Source: Salinisphaera orenii subsp. halophila YIM 95161 (GTDB lineage: Bacteria; Pseudomonadota; Gammaproteobacteria; Nevskiales; Salinisphaeraceae). From it: 64,000 nt of DNA. Within the stretch, counting starts at the first letter, position 1, and the number at the start of each line of letters is the position of its first letter. The notes beneath the pieces were generated by a model. It saw only the letters and a program-made list of their open reading frames with translations. It did no database searches and had not been told where the DNA came from. The position numbers and the translations under genes were made by a program. The stretch lies in NCBI RefSeq assembly GCF_003732545.1, contig NZ_AYKF01000088.1, positions 57,340 to 121,339 on the forward strand, read 5' to 3'. Shown piece after piece: positions 45,326 through 52,853 of the stretch.

Positions 45326-45562
45326 ATGAATGCAGACCTCATCAACCAGCTTGCGCCCTACGTCGTCCTGGCCGTGGGCCTCGCGCGTCTGGCCAATCAG
45401 ATGCTCGCCCGTGTCGCCGGCGTGACCTCGACCACGCGCGACGACGAGATCAGCTCGATGCTCGGTATCTGGATCCGGCGGGTCCAGGGCGTGCTCGACA
45501 CCATCGGCCTGATGTCCGACGCGCCCGCGAAGGCGGCCGAGAAGAAGAAGCAGCGCGGCTGA
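45326..45562 (+). CDS. lysis-block protein with one membrane helix, 78 aa
   Basis: It starts MNADLINQLAPYVVLAVGLA (hydrophobic), then a polar amphipathic region and a basic KKKQRG tail. ACGGAG lies 8 bases upstream of the ATG. It may be a holin; with the preceding gene it could form a holin/antiholin pair. Confidence 0.55.
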   Translation: MNADLINQLAPYVVLAVGLARLANQMLARVAGVTSTTRDDEISSMLGIWIRRVQGVLDTIGLMSDAPAKAAEKKKQRG

Positions 45563-45563
45563 C

Positions 45564-45785
45564 GTGGGCTGGCGCGCGGTCGTCGAACTACTCAACCGGG
45601 CCGGGCGTTGGATCGACGCCTGGCTGCGCCGTCGGCGGGCGTCGACACGCCAGGCCGAGCGCGATCGTCTCGAGGCTGATCCTGGCGACTGGTATCGCGA
45701 TCACTTCGGCGGCGTGCACGACGACGCCGAGCCGCAGTCCGGCACCGACGGCACCGACGCTGACGATCGACGCGAATCCGAATAG
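45564..45785 (+). CDS. possible inner-membrane spanin (Rz-like), 73 aa
   Basis: GTG start 1 bp after the previous stop. MGWRAVVELLNRAGRWIDAW is amphipathic, followed by a basic and then acidic polar tail. The assignment rests on position and on the lipoprotein frame nested inside it (45676-45870), as in Rz/Rz1 pairs. It lacks a clear membrane helix, so this is tentative. Confidence 0.4.
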   Translation: MGWRAVVELLNRAGRWIDAWLRRRRASTRQAERDRLEADPGDWYRDHFGGVHDDAEPQSGTDGTDADDRRESE

Positions 45786-45870
45786 CGCCGGCGGGATCTG
45801 TCTCGACCGCGCAGACGCAATCGCGCTCGGCGCCTACATCCAGGCCCTGGAGAACCGCACCGCGCCATGA
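45676..45870 (+). CDS. nested lipoprotein, Rz1-like outer-membrane spanin
   Basis: In the +1 frame of the preceding gene a signal sequence with lipobox (LILATGIAITSAAC, lipid-modified Cys at 45715) is followed by TTTPSRSPAPTAPTLTIDAN, the Pro/Thr-rich style of Rz1. Its stop overlaps the next gene's ATG (ATGA), strong evidence that the frame is used. No ATG, GTG or TTG precedes the signal peptide closely; CTG at 45676 is used here only as a placeholder start. Confidence 0.5.
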   Translation: MILATGIAITSAACTTTPSRSPAPTAPTLTIDANPNSAGGICLDRADAIALGAYIQALENRTAP

Positions 45871-46097
45871 GTGATATCGCCGACGACGCACAGCCCGAGT
45901 CCGATCAGTTGCTCGACTACGGCCTGGCCGCGCACCGGCGCCGCCAGATCGCCGAATCGGCGCTGCCGATCAACTGGCGCGGCCTGTGCCACGACTGCGA
46001 CGAGTACATCGCGCCGGATCGTCTGGAGGCCAACCCGCGGGTCTTTCGGTGCTTTGGCTGCCAGACCGCGCTCGAGGCGCGGGAGCGGCGGGCATGA
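45867..46097 (+). CDS. TraR/DksA-type zinc finger protein
   Basis: A 76-aa protein with CHDCDEYIAPDRLEANPRVF followed by RCFGCQ: the four-Cys finger of TraR/DksA family proteins, after an acidic N-terminal helix. Such proteins bind RNA polymerase in its secondary channel. It sits between lysis and packaging genes, where Mu-like phages carry it. Confidence 0.82.
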   Translation: MSDIADDAQPESDQLLDYGLAAHRRRQIAESALPINWRGLCHDCDEYIAPDRLEANPRVFRCFGCQTALEARERRA

Positions 46098-46432
46098 GCT
46101 GGGACTACGAGGGCATCCGCACGGTGATCAGCGCGCTGTCGCTGCTCGGCGCCGTGGCCGCGGCGGTCTACAGCTGGTGGACCGCACGCAACAAGACGAC
46201 GCGGCAGGCGATCTCGAAACTCGGCGAGCGGATCGACGGCGTCGAGCGCCGCACGACGGCGGTGGAACACCAGCTGAAGTACGTGCCCGGCACCGCCGAG
46301 ATCAAGGAGCTGCACGGTGAGCTGAGCGACCTGCGCGGCGACATGCGCGAGATCAGCGGCGCGCTGGGCGGACTCAAGCGCGCGGTCGATCTGATGAATC
46401 AGCACTTGCTGAGCCACGAGAAAAACAGCTAG
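46094..46432 (+). CDS. DUF2730-type phage protein (Mu gp25-like)
   Basis: A 112-aa protein with an N-terminal membrane helix (TVISALSLLGAVAAAVYSWW) and a long coiled coil (LGERIDGVERRTTAVEHQLK, then LHGELSDLRGDMREI). This plan, located before gp26/gp27, matches Mu gp25/DUF2730. It could equally serve as an inner-membrane spanin. Confidence 0.7.
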   Translation: MSWDYEGIRTVISALSLLGAVAAAVYSWWTARNKTTRQAISKLGERIDGVERRTTAVEHQLKYVPGTAEIKELHGELSDLRGDMREISGALGGLKRAVDLMNQHLLSHEKNS

Positions 46433-46442
46433 CGAGGCGCCC

Positions 46443-46754
46443 ATGCCCCCTCTGACCTATTCGCAGCGCTGGACCGAGGACCGCCGCCTGGTGATCCTGC
46501 GCGTGCTGCGCGACGCCCCGGACTACACCGCCAACAGCAGCATCCTGCGCGGCCTGCTCGAAGAGATCGGCCACCGCGCCAGCCGCGACGTGATCGCCGG
46601 CGATGTGGACTGGTTGGCCGAACAGGGGCTTGTGACGGTCGCCGACCTCGCCGTCCCCGGCCTGCGCATGATCACCCTGACCCAGCGCGGTGACGACGTC
46701 GCCGGCGGCGCCACCGTGCTGTCGGGCGTCGCCCGCCCCAGCCCGAGCGCATGA
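46443..46754 (+). CDS. Mu gp26-like winged-helix protein
   Basis: A 103-aa protein: MPPLTYSQRWTEDRRLVILR, then NSSILRGLLEEIGHRASRDV and GDVDWLAEQGLVTVADLAVP, a winged-helix fold common at this position in Mu-like phages. Likely DNA-binding, role unknown. Confidence 0.75.
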   Translation: MPPLTYSQRWTEDRRLVILRVLRDAPDYTANSSILRGLLEEIGHRASRDVIAGDVDWLAEQGLVTVADLAVPGLRMITLTQRGDDVAGGATVLSGVARPSPSA

Positions 46755-46758
46755 CCCG

Positions 46759-47310
46759 ATGGGGCGTCGATCCTCGATCAAGAGCCTGCCGGAGCCGGTG
46801 CGCGCGGCCATCGACGCGGAGATCCGCGCCGATCGGCTGACGCTGGACGAGATCCTGGATTCGGTCGCCGATACGTTCGGCGACCAGTATGGCGACGAGG
46901 CCGTGCCGTCGCGCGCCGCGCTCGGCCGGTACCGGAAATCCGAGCGCGAGCGCATGCAGGACGTCATCCAGGCCGAGGACACGGCCCGCGTCTGGGCCTC
47001 CGAGCTGGGCAACACACCGCAATCGCAGATGGGCAAAGTGCTCCAGCAACTGCTGACCACGCTCGCGTGGAAGAGCACCCAGAAAGCGCTGGACGCGGAC
47101 GACGTACCGACCGACGAGATCGCGAAGCTGGCGCGCGCCTACCGCGCCGTCGAGGAAGCCGGCCAGATCAGCGACAAGCGCGAGCGCGAGCTGCGCGAGC
47201 AGACGCTCGCCGAAGCCGAGGAGCGTGTCGAGGCCTTGAGCGACGGGGCGCGCCAACCCGATACCGAGACGCTCAAGCTCGTGCGCGCCGCCATCCGTGG
47301 CGAGGCCTAG
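46759..47310 (+). CDS. terminase small subunit (Mu gp27, DUF3486)
   Basis: A 183-aa protein starting MGRRSSIKSLPEPVRAAIDA with a helix-turn-helix at residues 20-55 and a coiled-coil C-terminal half (AEEAGQIS-like helices, EREQTLAEAEERV pattern). DUF3486 proteins are the small packaging subunit of Mu-like phages. It ends 3 bp before the large subunit. Confidence 0.83.
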   Translation: MGRRSSIKSLPEPVRAAIDAEIRADRLTLDEILDSVADTFGDQYGDEAVPSRAALGRYRKSERERMQDVIQAEDTARVWASELGNTPQSQMGKVLQQLLTTLAWKSTQKALDADDVPTDEIAKLARAYRAVEEAGQISDKRERELREQTLAEAEERVEALSDGARQPDTETLKLVRAAIRGEA

Positions 47311-47313
47311 CCG

Positions 47314-48690
47314 GTGGGTATCGTTCGCCTTCATACACGCCAGGCGGCCTACGTTGACGATCGCGCCCGCTTCAAGGCCGCGATGTTCTCGCGTCAGACC
47401 GGCAAGACGTTTGGCTCCACGCTCGAGGTCGTCGATGACTGCCTGGACGCCGAGTCCCAAGGCCGCAGCGAGCGCTGGGTGATCCTCTCGCGCGGCGAAC
47501 GCCAGGCGCGCGAGGCCATCAACGAAGGCGTGCGGGTGCATCTGGACAATTACCAGACCGCGTTCGAGGCGCTCGAGTACGATTGGCAGGCCCAGCATCG
47601 GGCGCTCGAAGTCGTGCTGCCGGGCGGCTCGCGGATCACCGCGCTGCCGGCCAACCCGGACACCGCTCGCGGCTTTTCAGCCAACGTGCTGCTCGACGAG
47701 TTCGCCTTTCATCAGGACAGCCGTGCGATCTGGCAGGCGCTGTTTCCGGTCGTGTCCAAACCGGGGCTCAAGCTGCGCGTGATCAGTACGCCCAACGGCA
47801 AGGGCAACAAGTTCTATGAGCTGATGACGATGGGCGATGAGCAGGCCCTGCGCGAGCGTGGCCACATCGAGGCCGAGGGCTGGAGCCTGCACTGCTGCGA
47901 TATCTACCAGGCCGTCGAAGGCGGGCTGGATCGCGACCCGGTCGAGCTCAAGAAAGCGATCGGCGACCCGGAAGCCTGGGCCCAGGAGTTCGAACTCCAG
48001 TGGCTCGACAGCGCCCACGCCTGGCTACCGTTCGATCTGATCGACGCGGCTGAACACGCCGATGCCGGCGATCCGGCCGGCTATGCCGGGGGCATCGCCT
48101 ACGTCGGCATCGATATCGCCGCCCGCAAGGATCTATTCGTGATCACCGTGGTCGAGCCGCGCGGCGATGTCGCCTGGGTGCGCGAGATCATCGAGCGCCG
48201 CGGCGCGACGTTCGCCGAGCAGGGCGCACTGCTGGACGACGTCATGCGTCGCTATACCGTGGGCCGCGTCTGCATCGACCAGACCGGCATGGGCGAAAAG
48301 CCCGTGGAAGACGCGAAGCGTCGATACGGCGAGTACCGCGTCGAGGGCGTGATGTTCACGGGGGCCAGCAAGCAGCTGCTCGCCACGACCGCCCGCGAGC
48401 AATTCGAGGACCGGCGCGTGCGCATCCCGGCCGGGCATCCGGAGCTGCGCGCGGACCTGCACAGCCTCAAGCGCATTCAGCTGCCCGGCGGCAATATCCG
48501 CTTCGACGCCGATCGCGATGCCGGCAGCCATGCCGACCGCACGTGGTCGCTGTTCCTCGCGCTGCATGCCGCGGATAACAGCGACTATCAGCCCTATGCC
48601 TACCAGCCGGTGCGAGCCGATCGAGACCTCGAGAACGGTCGGCCGATCGCGACGACCGGCGGCTTTGGTACCCAACGAGGCGCCTGGTAA
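47314..48690 (+). CDS. terminase large subunit (Mu gp28)
   Basis: A 458-aa packaging motor from a GTG start. The ATPase has a Walker A-like SRQTGKT at residues 26-32 and Walker B VLLDEFAF, followed by the coupling motif VISTPNGKGNKFYEL. The nuclease domain shows acidic residues in YVGIDIAARKDLFVI, CIDQTGMGEKP and GSHADRTWSL. It packages phage DNA into proheads and cuts it in host sequence after the right end. Confidence 0.9.
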   Translation: MGIVRLHTRQAAYVDDRARFKAAMFSRQTGKTFGSTLEVVDDCLDAESQGRSERWVILSRGERQAREAINEGVRVHLDNYQTAFEALEYDWQAQHRALEVVLPGGSRITALPANPDTARGFSANVLLDEFAFHQDSRAIWQALFPVVSKPGLKLRVISTPNGKGNKFYELMTMGDEQALRERGHIEAEGWSLHCCDIYQAVEGGLDRDPVELKKAIGDPEAWAQEFELQWLDSAHAWLPFDLIDAAEHADAGDPAGYAGGIAYVGIDIAARKDLFVITVVEPRGDVAWVREIIERRGATFAEQGALLDDVMRRYTVGRVCIDQTGMGEKPVEDAKRRYGEYRVEGVMFTGASKQLLATTAREQFEDRRVRIPAGHPELRADLHSLKRIQLPGGNIRFDADRDAGSHADRTWSLFLALHAADNSDYQPYAYQPVRADRDLENGRPIATTGGFGTQRGAW

Positions 48691-50297
48691 TGGCCGAATC
48701 CCCCATCCTGCAACGCGACGGCCGGCCGTTCGAGACCACCGAGCTGACCGAGGAGCTGGCCGCCCCGACGCTCACCGGCGTCCGCAGCGTCTGGACGCAG
48801 GGCGTGGCGGCCGGCATGACGCCGGCGCGGCTGGCTTCGATCCTACAGGCCGCGGCCGACGGCAACGCGCACGACTACCTGACGCTGGCCGAGGAGATGG
48901 AAGAGCGCGACCCGCACTACGCGGCCGTGCTCGGCACCCGCAAGCGCGCCGTCTCCGGCCTGCCGGTGCACGTGGAGGCGGCCAGCGATGACGGGCCCGG
49001 CGTGAAGCTGGCGGATGCCGTGCGCGAACTGGTGCGCCGGCCGGCGTTCGGCTATCTCGTCGATGATCAGCTCGACGCCCTGGGCAAGGGCTATTCGGTC
49101 AGCGAGATCCTATGGGACCGCTCGGGCGCCACCTGGGAGCCGATGGCGTACAAGCACCGCGACCCGCGCTTTTTCGAGTTCACGGACGCCAGCGGCCTGG
49201 AGAAGCTGGGCCTACTGGACGACAGCCAGCCCGGCCAGCCCTTGCCGATGCCCGGCTACAAGTTCGTCACGCACGTGCCGCGCCTCAAGAGCGGCATCCC
49301 GCTGCGCGGCGGGCTGGCGCGGCTGGTGGCCTTCGGCTGGATCTGCAAGGCCTACACGATGAAGGACTGGATCGCCTTCGCGGAGGTCTACGGCATGCCC
49401 CTGCGCCTGGGCCGCTACGGCCCGGGGGCGAGCGAGCGCGACGTGTCCATTCTGCGGCAGGCGGTGGCCAACATCGGCTCGGACGCGGCCGCGGTGCTGC
49501 CACGCTCGATGGAGATCGAGTTCCAGGACGTGGCCAGCGGCGGCGGCAGCGGCAACACGGATCTGTTCGAGCGGCTGGCCGACTGGGTGGACCGGCAGAC
49601 GTCCAAGGGCGTGCTGGGCCAGACCATGACCACCGACGCGCAGTCGGCCGGCCTGGGCAGCAACCAGGCCGGCGTGCACAACGAAGTCCGCGGCGACATC
49701 CTGGCCGCCGATGCCAAGCAGCTGAGCGACACGCTCAACCGCGACCTGGTGCGGCCGTACATCGACCTGAACTTCGGCCCGCAGCCGGCGTATCCGCGCA
49801 TCGAGCTGCAGGTGATCGAGCCGGAGGACATCGAAGGGCTGACCAAGGCGCTCGAGCGGCTGGTCCCGCTCGGGCTGCGCGTGGGCGGCTCGACCATGCG
49901 CGACAAGCTGGGCCTGCCGGATCCGGATGACGACGAGGAGGTGCTGACCCCGCCGCAGGGCGCGCCGAGCGGCCCGCCGCCGGCATTGAACCGCCGTTCA
50001 ACGCGCGATCGAAGCGGCCTCGAAACGGCGTTGAACCGGACCGACGCGCCCGCCCCGGCGGATGCCATCGACGACCTGACCGAGGCGCTCGCCGGCGACG
50101 ACGAGTGGGAAGAACAGCTGGAACCCCTGATCGACCCGATCGAGCAGCTGGCGGCCGAGGTGGATTCGCCGGAGGCGTTTCGCGCCCGGCTACCGGAGCT
50201 GCTGGAGCGGATGGACGCCGGCGAACTCCTCGAAAAGCTCGCCAATGCGACGTTTCGGGCGAGAGGATTGGGTGACGCGAACGACGGCGATAACTGA
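48690..50297 (+). CDS. portal protein (Mu gp29, DUF935)
   Basis: A 535-aa protein; start overlaps the terminase stop (TAATG). Typical DUF935 sequences include YKHRDPRFFEFTDASGLEKL, FAEVYGMPLRLGRYGPGASE and TTDAQSAGLGSNQAGVHNEV. The C terminus is a low-complexity acidic tail. It forms the dodecameric DNA gate at one head vertex. Its stop overlaps the MuF gene start (TGATG). Confidence 0.92.
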   Translation: MAESPILQRDGRPFETTELTEELAAPTLTGVRSVWTQGVAAGMTPARLASILQAAADGNAHDYLTLAEEMEERDPHYAAVLGTRKRAVSGLPVHVEAASDDGPGVKLADAVRELVRRPAFGYLVDDQLDALGKGYSVSEILWDRSGATWEPMAYKHRDPRFFEFTDASGLEKLGLLDDSQPGQPLPMPGYKFVTHVPRLKSGIPLRGGLARLVAFGWICKAYTMKDWIAFAEVYGMPLRLGRYGPGASERDVSILRQAVANIGSDAAAVLPRSMEIEFQDVASGGGSGNTDLFERLADWVDRQTSKGVLGQTMTTDAQSAGLGSNQAGVHNEVRGDILAADAKQLSDTLNRDLVRPYIDLNFGPQPAYPRIELQVIEPEDIEGLTKALERLVPLGLRVGGSTMRDKLGLPDPDDDEEVLTPPQGAPSGPPPALNRRSTRDRSGLETALNRTDAPAPADAIDDLTEALAGDDEWEEQLEPLIDPIEQLAAEVDSPEAFRARLPELLERMDAGELLEKLANATFRARGLGDANDGDN

Positions 50298-52585
50298 TGG
50301 CTGAAACCCGCAACCCCGGCCCAGTCCCCCAGGACGCGCTCGACTACTGGCGCGGCAAGGACGTGCGCCCGGGCTTTTCCCATGAGGACGTCTGGGGCGA
50401 CGAGCACGCGCACGCGTTCACCGTGGCCAAGATGACCAAGCTGGATCTGCTCGAGGACACGCGGGCCAGCCTCGAGGACGCCCTGGCCGAGGGCAAGACG
50501 TTCCGGCAGTGGTCCAACGAGATCCGGCCGCGGATGCAGGCCAAGGGCTGGTGGGGCGTCAAGGAGCAGATCGACCCGGCGACCGGGCTGCCCGAACGCG
50601 TGCAGCTGGGCAGCCCGCGCCGCTTGAAGACCATCTACCGCGCGAACATGCGCAGCGCCCGCGCCGCCGGCCAGTGGCAGCGGATCCAGCGGACGAAGGA
50701 GAGCCGCCCGTACCTGGTCTATCTGCTCGGGCCCAGCGAAGAACACCGCGCCGAACACGTCGATCTGCAGGGCCTGACGCTGCCGGTGGACGATCCGACC
50801 TGGGGCGAGATCTACCCGCCCAACGGGTACGGTTGTTTTTCCACGGATACGCTGGTGCGCTGCAACGCGCAGCTCGGGCTAAAAACCTGGTACGCGGGTG
50901 AAATGGTGGAGCTGCACTCGGCTCGTGGGAACCACTTCACCGCGACCGCTAACCATCCCGTACTCACCGCGCGGGGCTGGGTCGCCGCCGGCGACCTCCG
51001 CGAAGGCGATCAGTTGATCGATGCAGGTGTTGGTGTGGATGCCGGCATCGTCGGGGTCGTAGACGACGAACAGACGCCAGCCCGCGCCGACGATCTCTTC
51101 GATGCGCTCGCGCGCGAGCGACTTCGCGTCGTTCCAATGGCGGCGCACGATTTCTACGGCGACACGGTCGGCCGGCAGCCCGAAATCCAGGTTGCGAGTG
51201 CCGATGGCGATCTGATGGATCGCGTCGACGCCTCGGCGGATGAACGCATCCGCGAAGTGACTTTCGGTCGCGGTCTGCATCGCGGTGTTGAAGCCGCCAA
51301 CATTGCCCTGGGCTCGTCGCAGGCTACGTCGGTCGTCGGTAATACCGCGCAAACGCAGCATGCGGCCGACGCCCGGCTTGGACATGCCCAGACGGCGGGC
51401 AATCTCGGCCTGGCTGGTCAGGCCGGCGCGGTAGAGGGAGATGACACGACGTTCGGTCGCATCGTTCGTGGCATCTGCCGCCTGCCACGCCGCGCCCAGC
51501 AGCTGCTCGGTCTCGCCCCGCGCCTTGACACCGACCCAACGCTGCGCCGCTGCCGTGCTTCGGCCGCGCCGCTCAATGCCGTGCCGGTCGAGGATGCGAC
51601 CCAACGCGCCCCGGCTGACGCCCAGCTCTTTGGCCAGCTGCTGCAGCGGAATACCGGACTGGTAGCGACGGACGAAGTCCGCCTCGTTCGCAAGTTCGAG
51701 TGGTCGGGTCATGTGTACGACTTTGCTACGGATACCGGCTTGATCGTAGCCGGCGGCATTGTGGTAAGCAACTGCAAGTGCTACGTCAACCAGATCGACC
51801 AGGCGACGCGCGATCGCTACGTCGAGGACGGCGTGCCTGACGCCACGGCTGCCCAGGAGATCGACCCCGAGAGCGGCCTGCCGACCGGCCGGCGCGTCAC
51901 GCGTCAGGTGCCGGCGAAGACCGAGCGCCCCGAGCTCAAGCGCCGGCGCTACAAGAGCAAGCGCACCGGGCGCGAGCAGTACGCGCCCGAGGGCGTGCAT
52001 CCCGCCTGGGCCAACAACTCCGGCCAGGCGCGGGTGCGCACCCTGCGCGAAGCCCTCGCGGGCAAGATCGAAACAGCCGACCAGCAGCTGGCCCGCGAGT
52101 CCGTCAAGCGCGTGGTCGATAGCCCGGCGCTGACGCAGTTTCTGGACGAGGCGGACGCACACAAGGCGGTGCTGGCCCGCACGGCCGACGATATCGACGA
52201 GGCCGCGCGCCGGCGCATCATCGACGGCATCGGCGACCTGCCGGTGGCCTACGCCGACCGCGAGCTGGCCGAGCATGTCGGCAGCCAGACGCAGCTGGTG
52301 CGGATGTCGGCCGAGACGGCGGGCAAGCAGCTCGTGACGCATGCGGATCTGGTCAGCGGCGACTACCGGAATCTGGACGCACTGCTGGCCACCGGCGAGG
52401 TGTTGCGCGAAAGCGCGCGCGAGGTCGTGGTGTTCGGCGAGATCGAAGGCGAACTGTATCGCGCGGTGCTCAAACGGGCCGGCACGGACAATCGCGAGCT
52501 GTTCTTGAGCACCTTCCATCGCGCGAAGGCCAAGCAACATGGAAAGGCCCGCGAGGCGATGAAGCGCCTGCGGGCCTCGCGATGA
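50297..52585 (+). CDS. MuF/SPP1 gp7-type head morphogenesis protein (Mu gp30) interrupted by an intein
   Basis: A 762-codon precursor. Residues 1-179 and 493-762 are the exteins (449 aa after splicing, near the usual MuF length). The MuF core includes LKTIYRANMRSARAAGQWQR and YLVYLLGPSEEHRAEHVDLQ, then PPNGYG joined to CKCYVNQI, the conserved cysteine motif at the end of the domain. Residues 180-492 are an intein inserted exactly before that Cys. MuF proteins are minor head proteins acting at the portal. The reading frame is open throughout, so the protein is usable only if splicing works. Confidence 0.92.
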   Translation: MAETRNPGPVPQDALDYWRGKDVRPGFSHEDVWGDEHAHAFTVAKMTKLDLLEDTRASLEDALAEGKTFRQWSNEIRPRMQAKGWWGVKEQIDPATGLPERVQLGSPRRLKTIYRANMRSARAAGQWQRIQRTKESRPYLVYLLGPSEEHRAEHVDLQGLTLPVDDPTWGEIYPPNGYGCFSTDTLVRCNAQLGLKTWYAGEMVELHSARGNHFTATANHPVLTARGWVAAGDLREGDQLIDAGVGVDAGIVGVVDDEQTPARADDLFDALARERLRVVPMAAHDFYGDTVGRQPEIQVASADGDLMDRVDASADERIREVTFGRGLHRGVEAANIALGSSQATSVVGNTAQTQHAADARLGHAQTAGNLGLAGQAGAVEGDDTTFGRIVRGICRLPRRAQQLLGLAPRLDTDPTLRRCRASAAPLNAVPVEDATQRAPADAQLFGQLLQRNTGLVATDEVRLVRKFEWSGHVYDFATDTGLIVAGGIVVSNCKCYVNQIDQATRDRYVEDGVPDATAAQEIDPESGLPTGRRVTRQVPAKTERPELKRRRYKSKRTGREQYAPEGVHPAWANNSGQARVRTLREALAGKIETADQQLARESVKRVVDSPALTQFLDEADAHKAVLARTADDIDEAARRRIIDGIGDLPVAYADRELAEHVGSQTQLVRMSAETAGKQLVTHADLVSGDYRNLDALLATGEVLRESAREVVVFGEIEGELYRAVLKRAGTDNRELFLSTFHRAKAKQHGKAREAMKRLRASR
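50834..51772 (+). other. intein in the MuF head protein (313 codons)
   Basis: Block A starts with Cys1 (CFSTDTLVRC). Block B has the TxxH motif in ATANHPVLTARGW (Thr38, His41), then DLREGDQL. Block F reads HVYDFATDTGLIVAGGIVV and the end is SN, followed by Cys+1 of the C-extein. The usual penultimate His is Ser, and the block F His is absent, so it belongs to the non-canonical inteins whose last step uses other residues. Between blocks B and F lie about 220 codons with no endonuclease in frame; that DNA encodes an endonuclease on the opposite strand. Confidence 0.9.
50879..51712 (-). CDS. antisense-nested homing endonuclease candidate: double HTH plus Vsr/DUF559-like nuclease
   Basis: A 277-aa frame from ATG 51712 lies wholly inside the intein on the opposite strand, with codons in exact register. 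Two helix-turn-helix motifs are clear: LQQLAKELGVSRGALGRIL (residues about 23-41) and QAEIARRLGMSKPGVGRML (about 101-119). The nuclease core at about 150-222 reads IHQIAIGTRNLDFGL, VAVEIVRRHWND and GAGWRLFVVYD, the Vsr/PD-(D/E)XK pattern with Asp176, Glu187, His192 as candidate active residues. Codons 9-230 nearly all end in G or C; the last 45 do not, because there intein block B governs the sequence. No Shine-Dalgarno is evident. It is the presumed mobility enzyme of the intein. Confidence 0.8.
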   Translation of the reverse strand: MTRPLELANEADFVRRYQSGIPLQQLAKELGVSRGALGRILDRHGIERRGRSTAAAQRWVGVKARGETEQLLGAAWQAADATNDATERRVISLYRAGLTSQAEIARRLGMSKPGVGRMLRLRGITDDRRSLRRAQGNVGGFNTAMQTATESHFADAFIRRGVDAIHQIAIGTRNLDFGLPADRVAVEIVRRHWNDAKSLARERIEEIVGAGWRLFVVYDPDDAGIHTNTCIDQLIAFAEVAGGDPAPRGEYGMVSGRGEVVPTSRVQLHHFTRVPGF

Positions 52586-52766
52586 GCGTGCACGTGGCCG
52601 GGACTGGAAACCCCCGGCGATCCGCCTTAATCCGCGCTCTTGCGAAACGCGAACGGCTGCGGTGTCCAGATTCTCCGCATGACGCGTGCAGAATTAGAAT
52701 AACGCACGGCCCGGCTGCTCGCATCCGCCGTGTCGCCGGAGCGCCTGTGCGCCGCTGTGAGGAATC

Positions 52767-52801
52767 AAAAGGCCGCGCCCTCATGTTGGGTCGGCGCGGC
52801 C
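52767..52801 (-). terminator. terminator of the leftward accessory cassette
   Basis: GGCCGCGCC (52771-52779) and GGCGCGGCC (52793-52801) form a perfect 9-bp stem with a 13-nt loop; on the minus strand TTTT follows. It lies 53 bp beyond the stop of the leftward 174-aa gene. The rest of the 268-bp gap 52586-52853 is AT-richer than the phage average and contains no gene I can support. Confidence 0.75.
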
Positions 52802-52853
52802 GCAATGTCTCGTTAGAAACGTTTATCGAACATTTTAACGGCGTACCAGCGGG

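Noticed and set aside
51713..52540. Upstream extension of the antisense endonuclease frame into the C-extein region
   Set aside because: The frame is open, but this part is the shadow of the conserved MuF C-extein; protein-like motifs begin only after the ATG at 51712, inside the intein.
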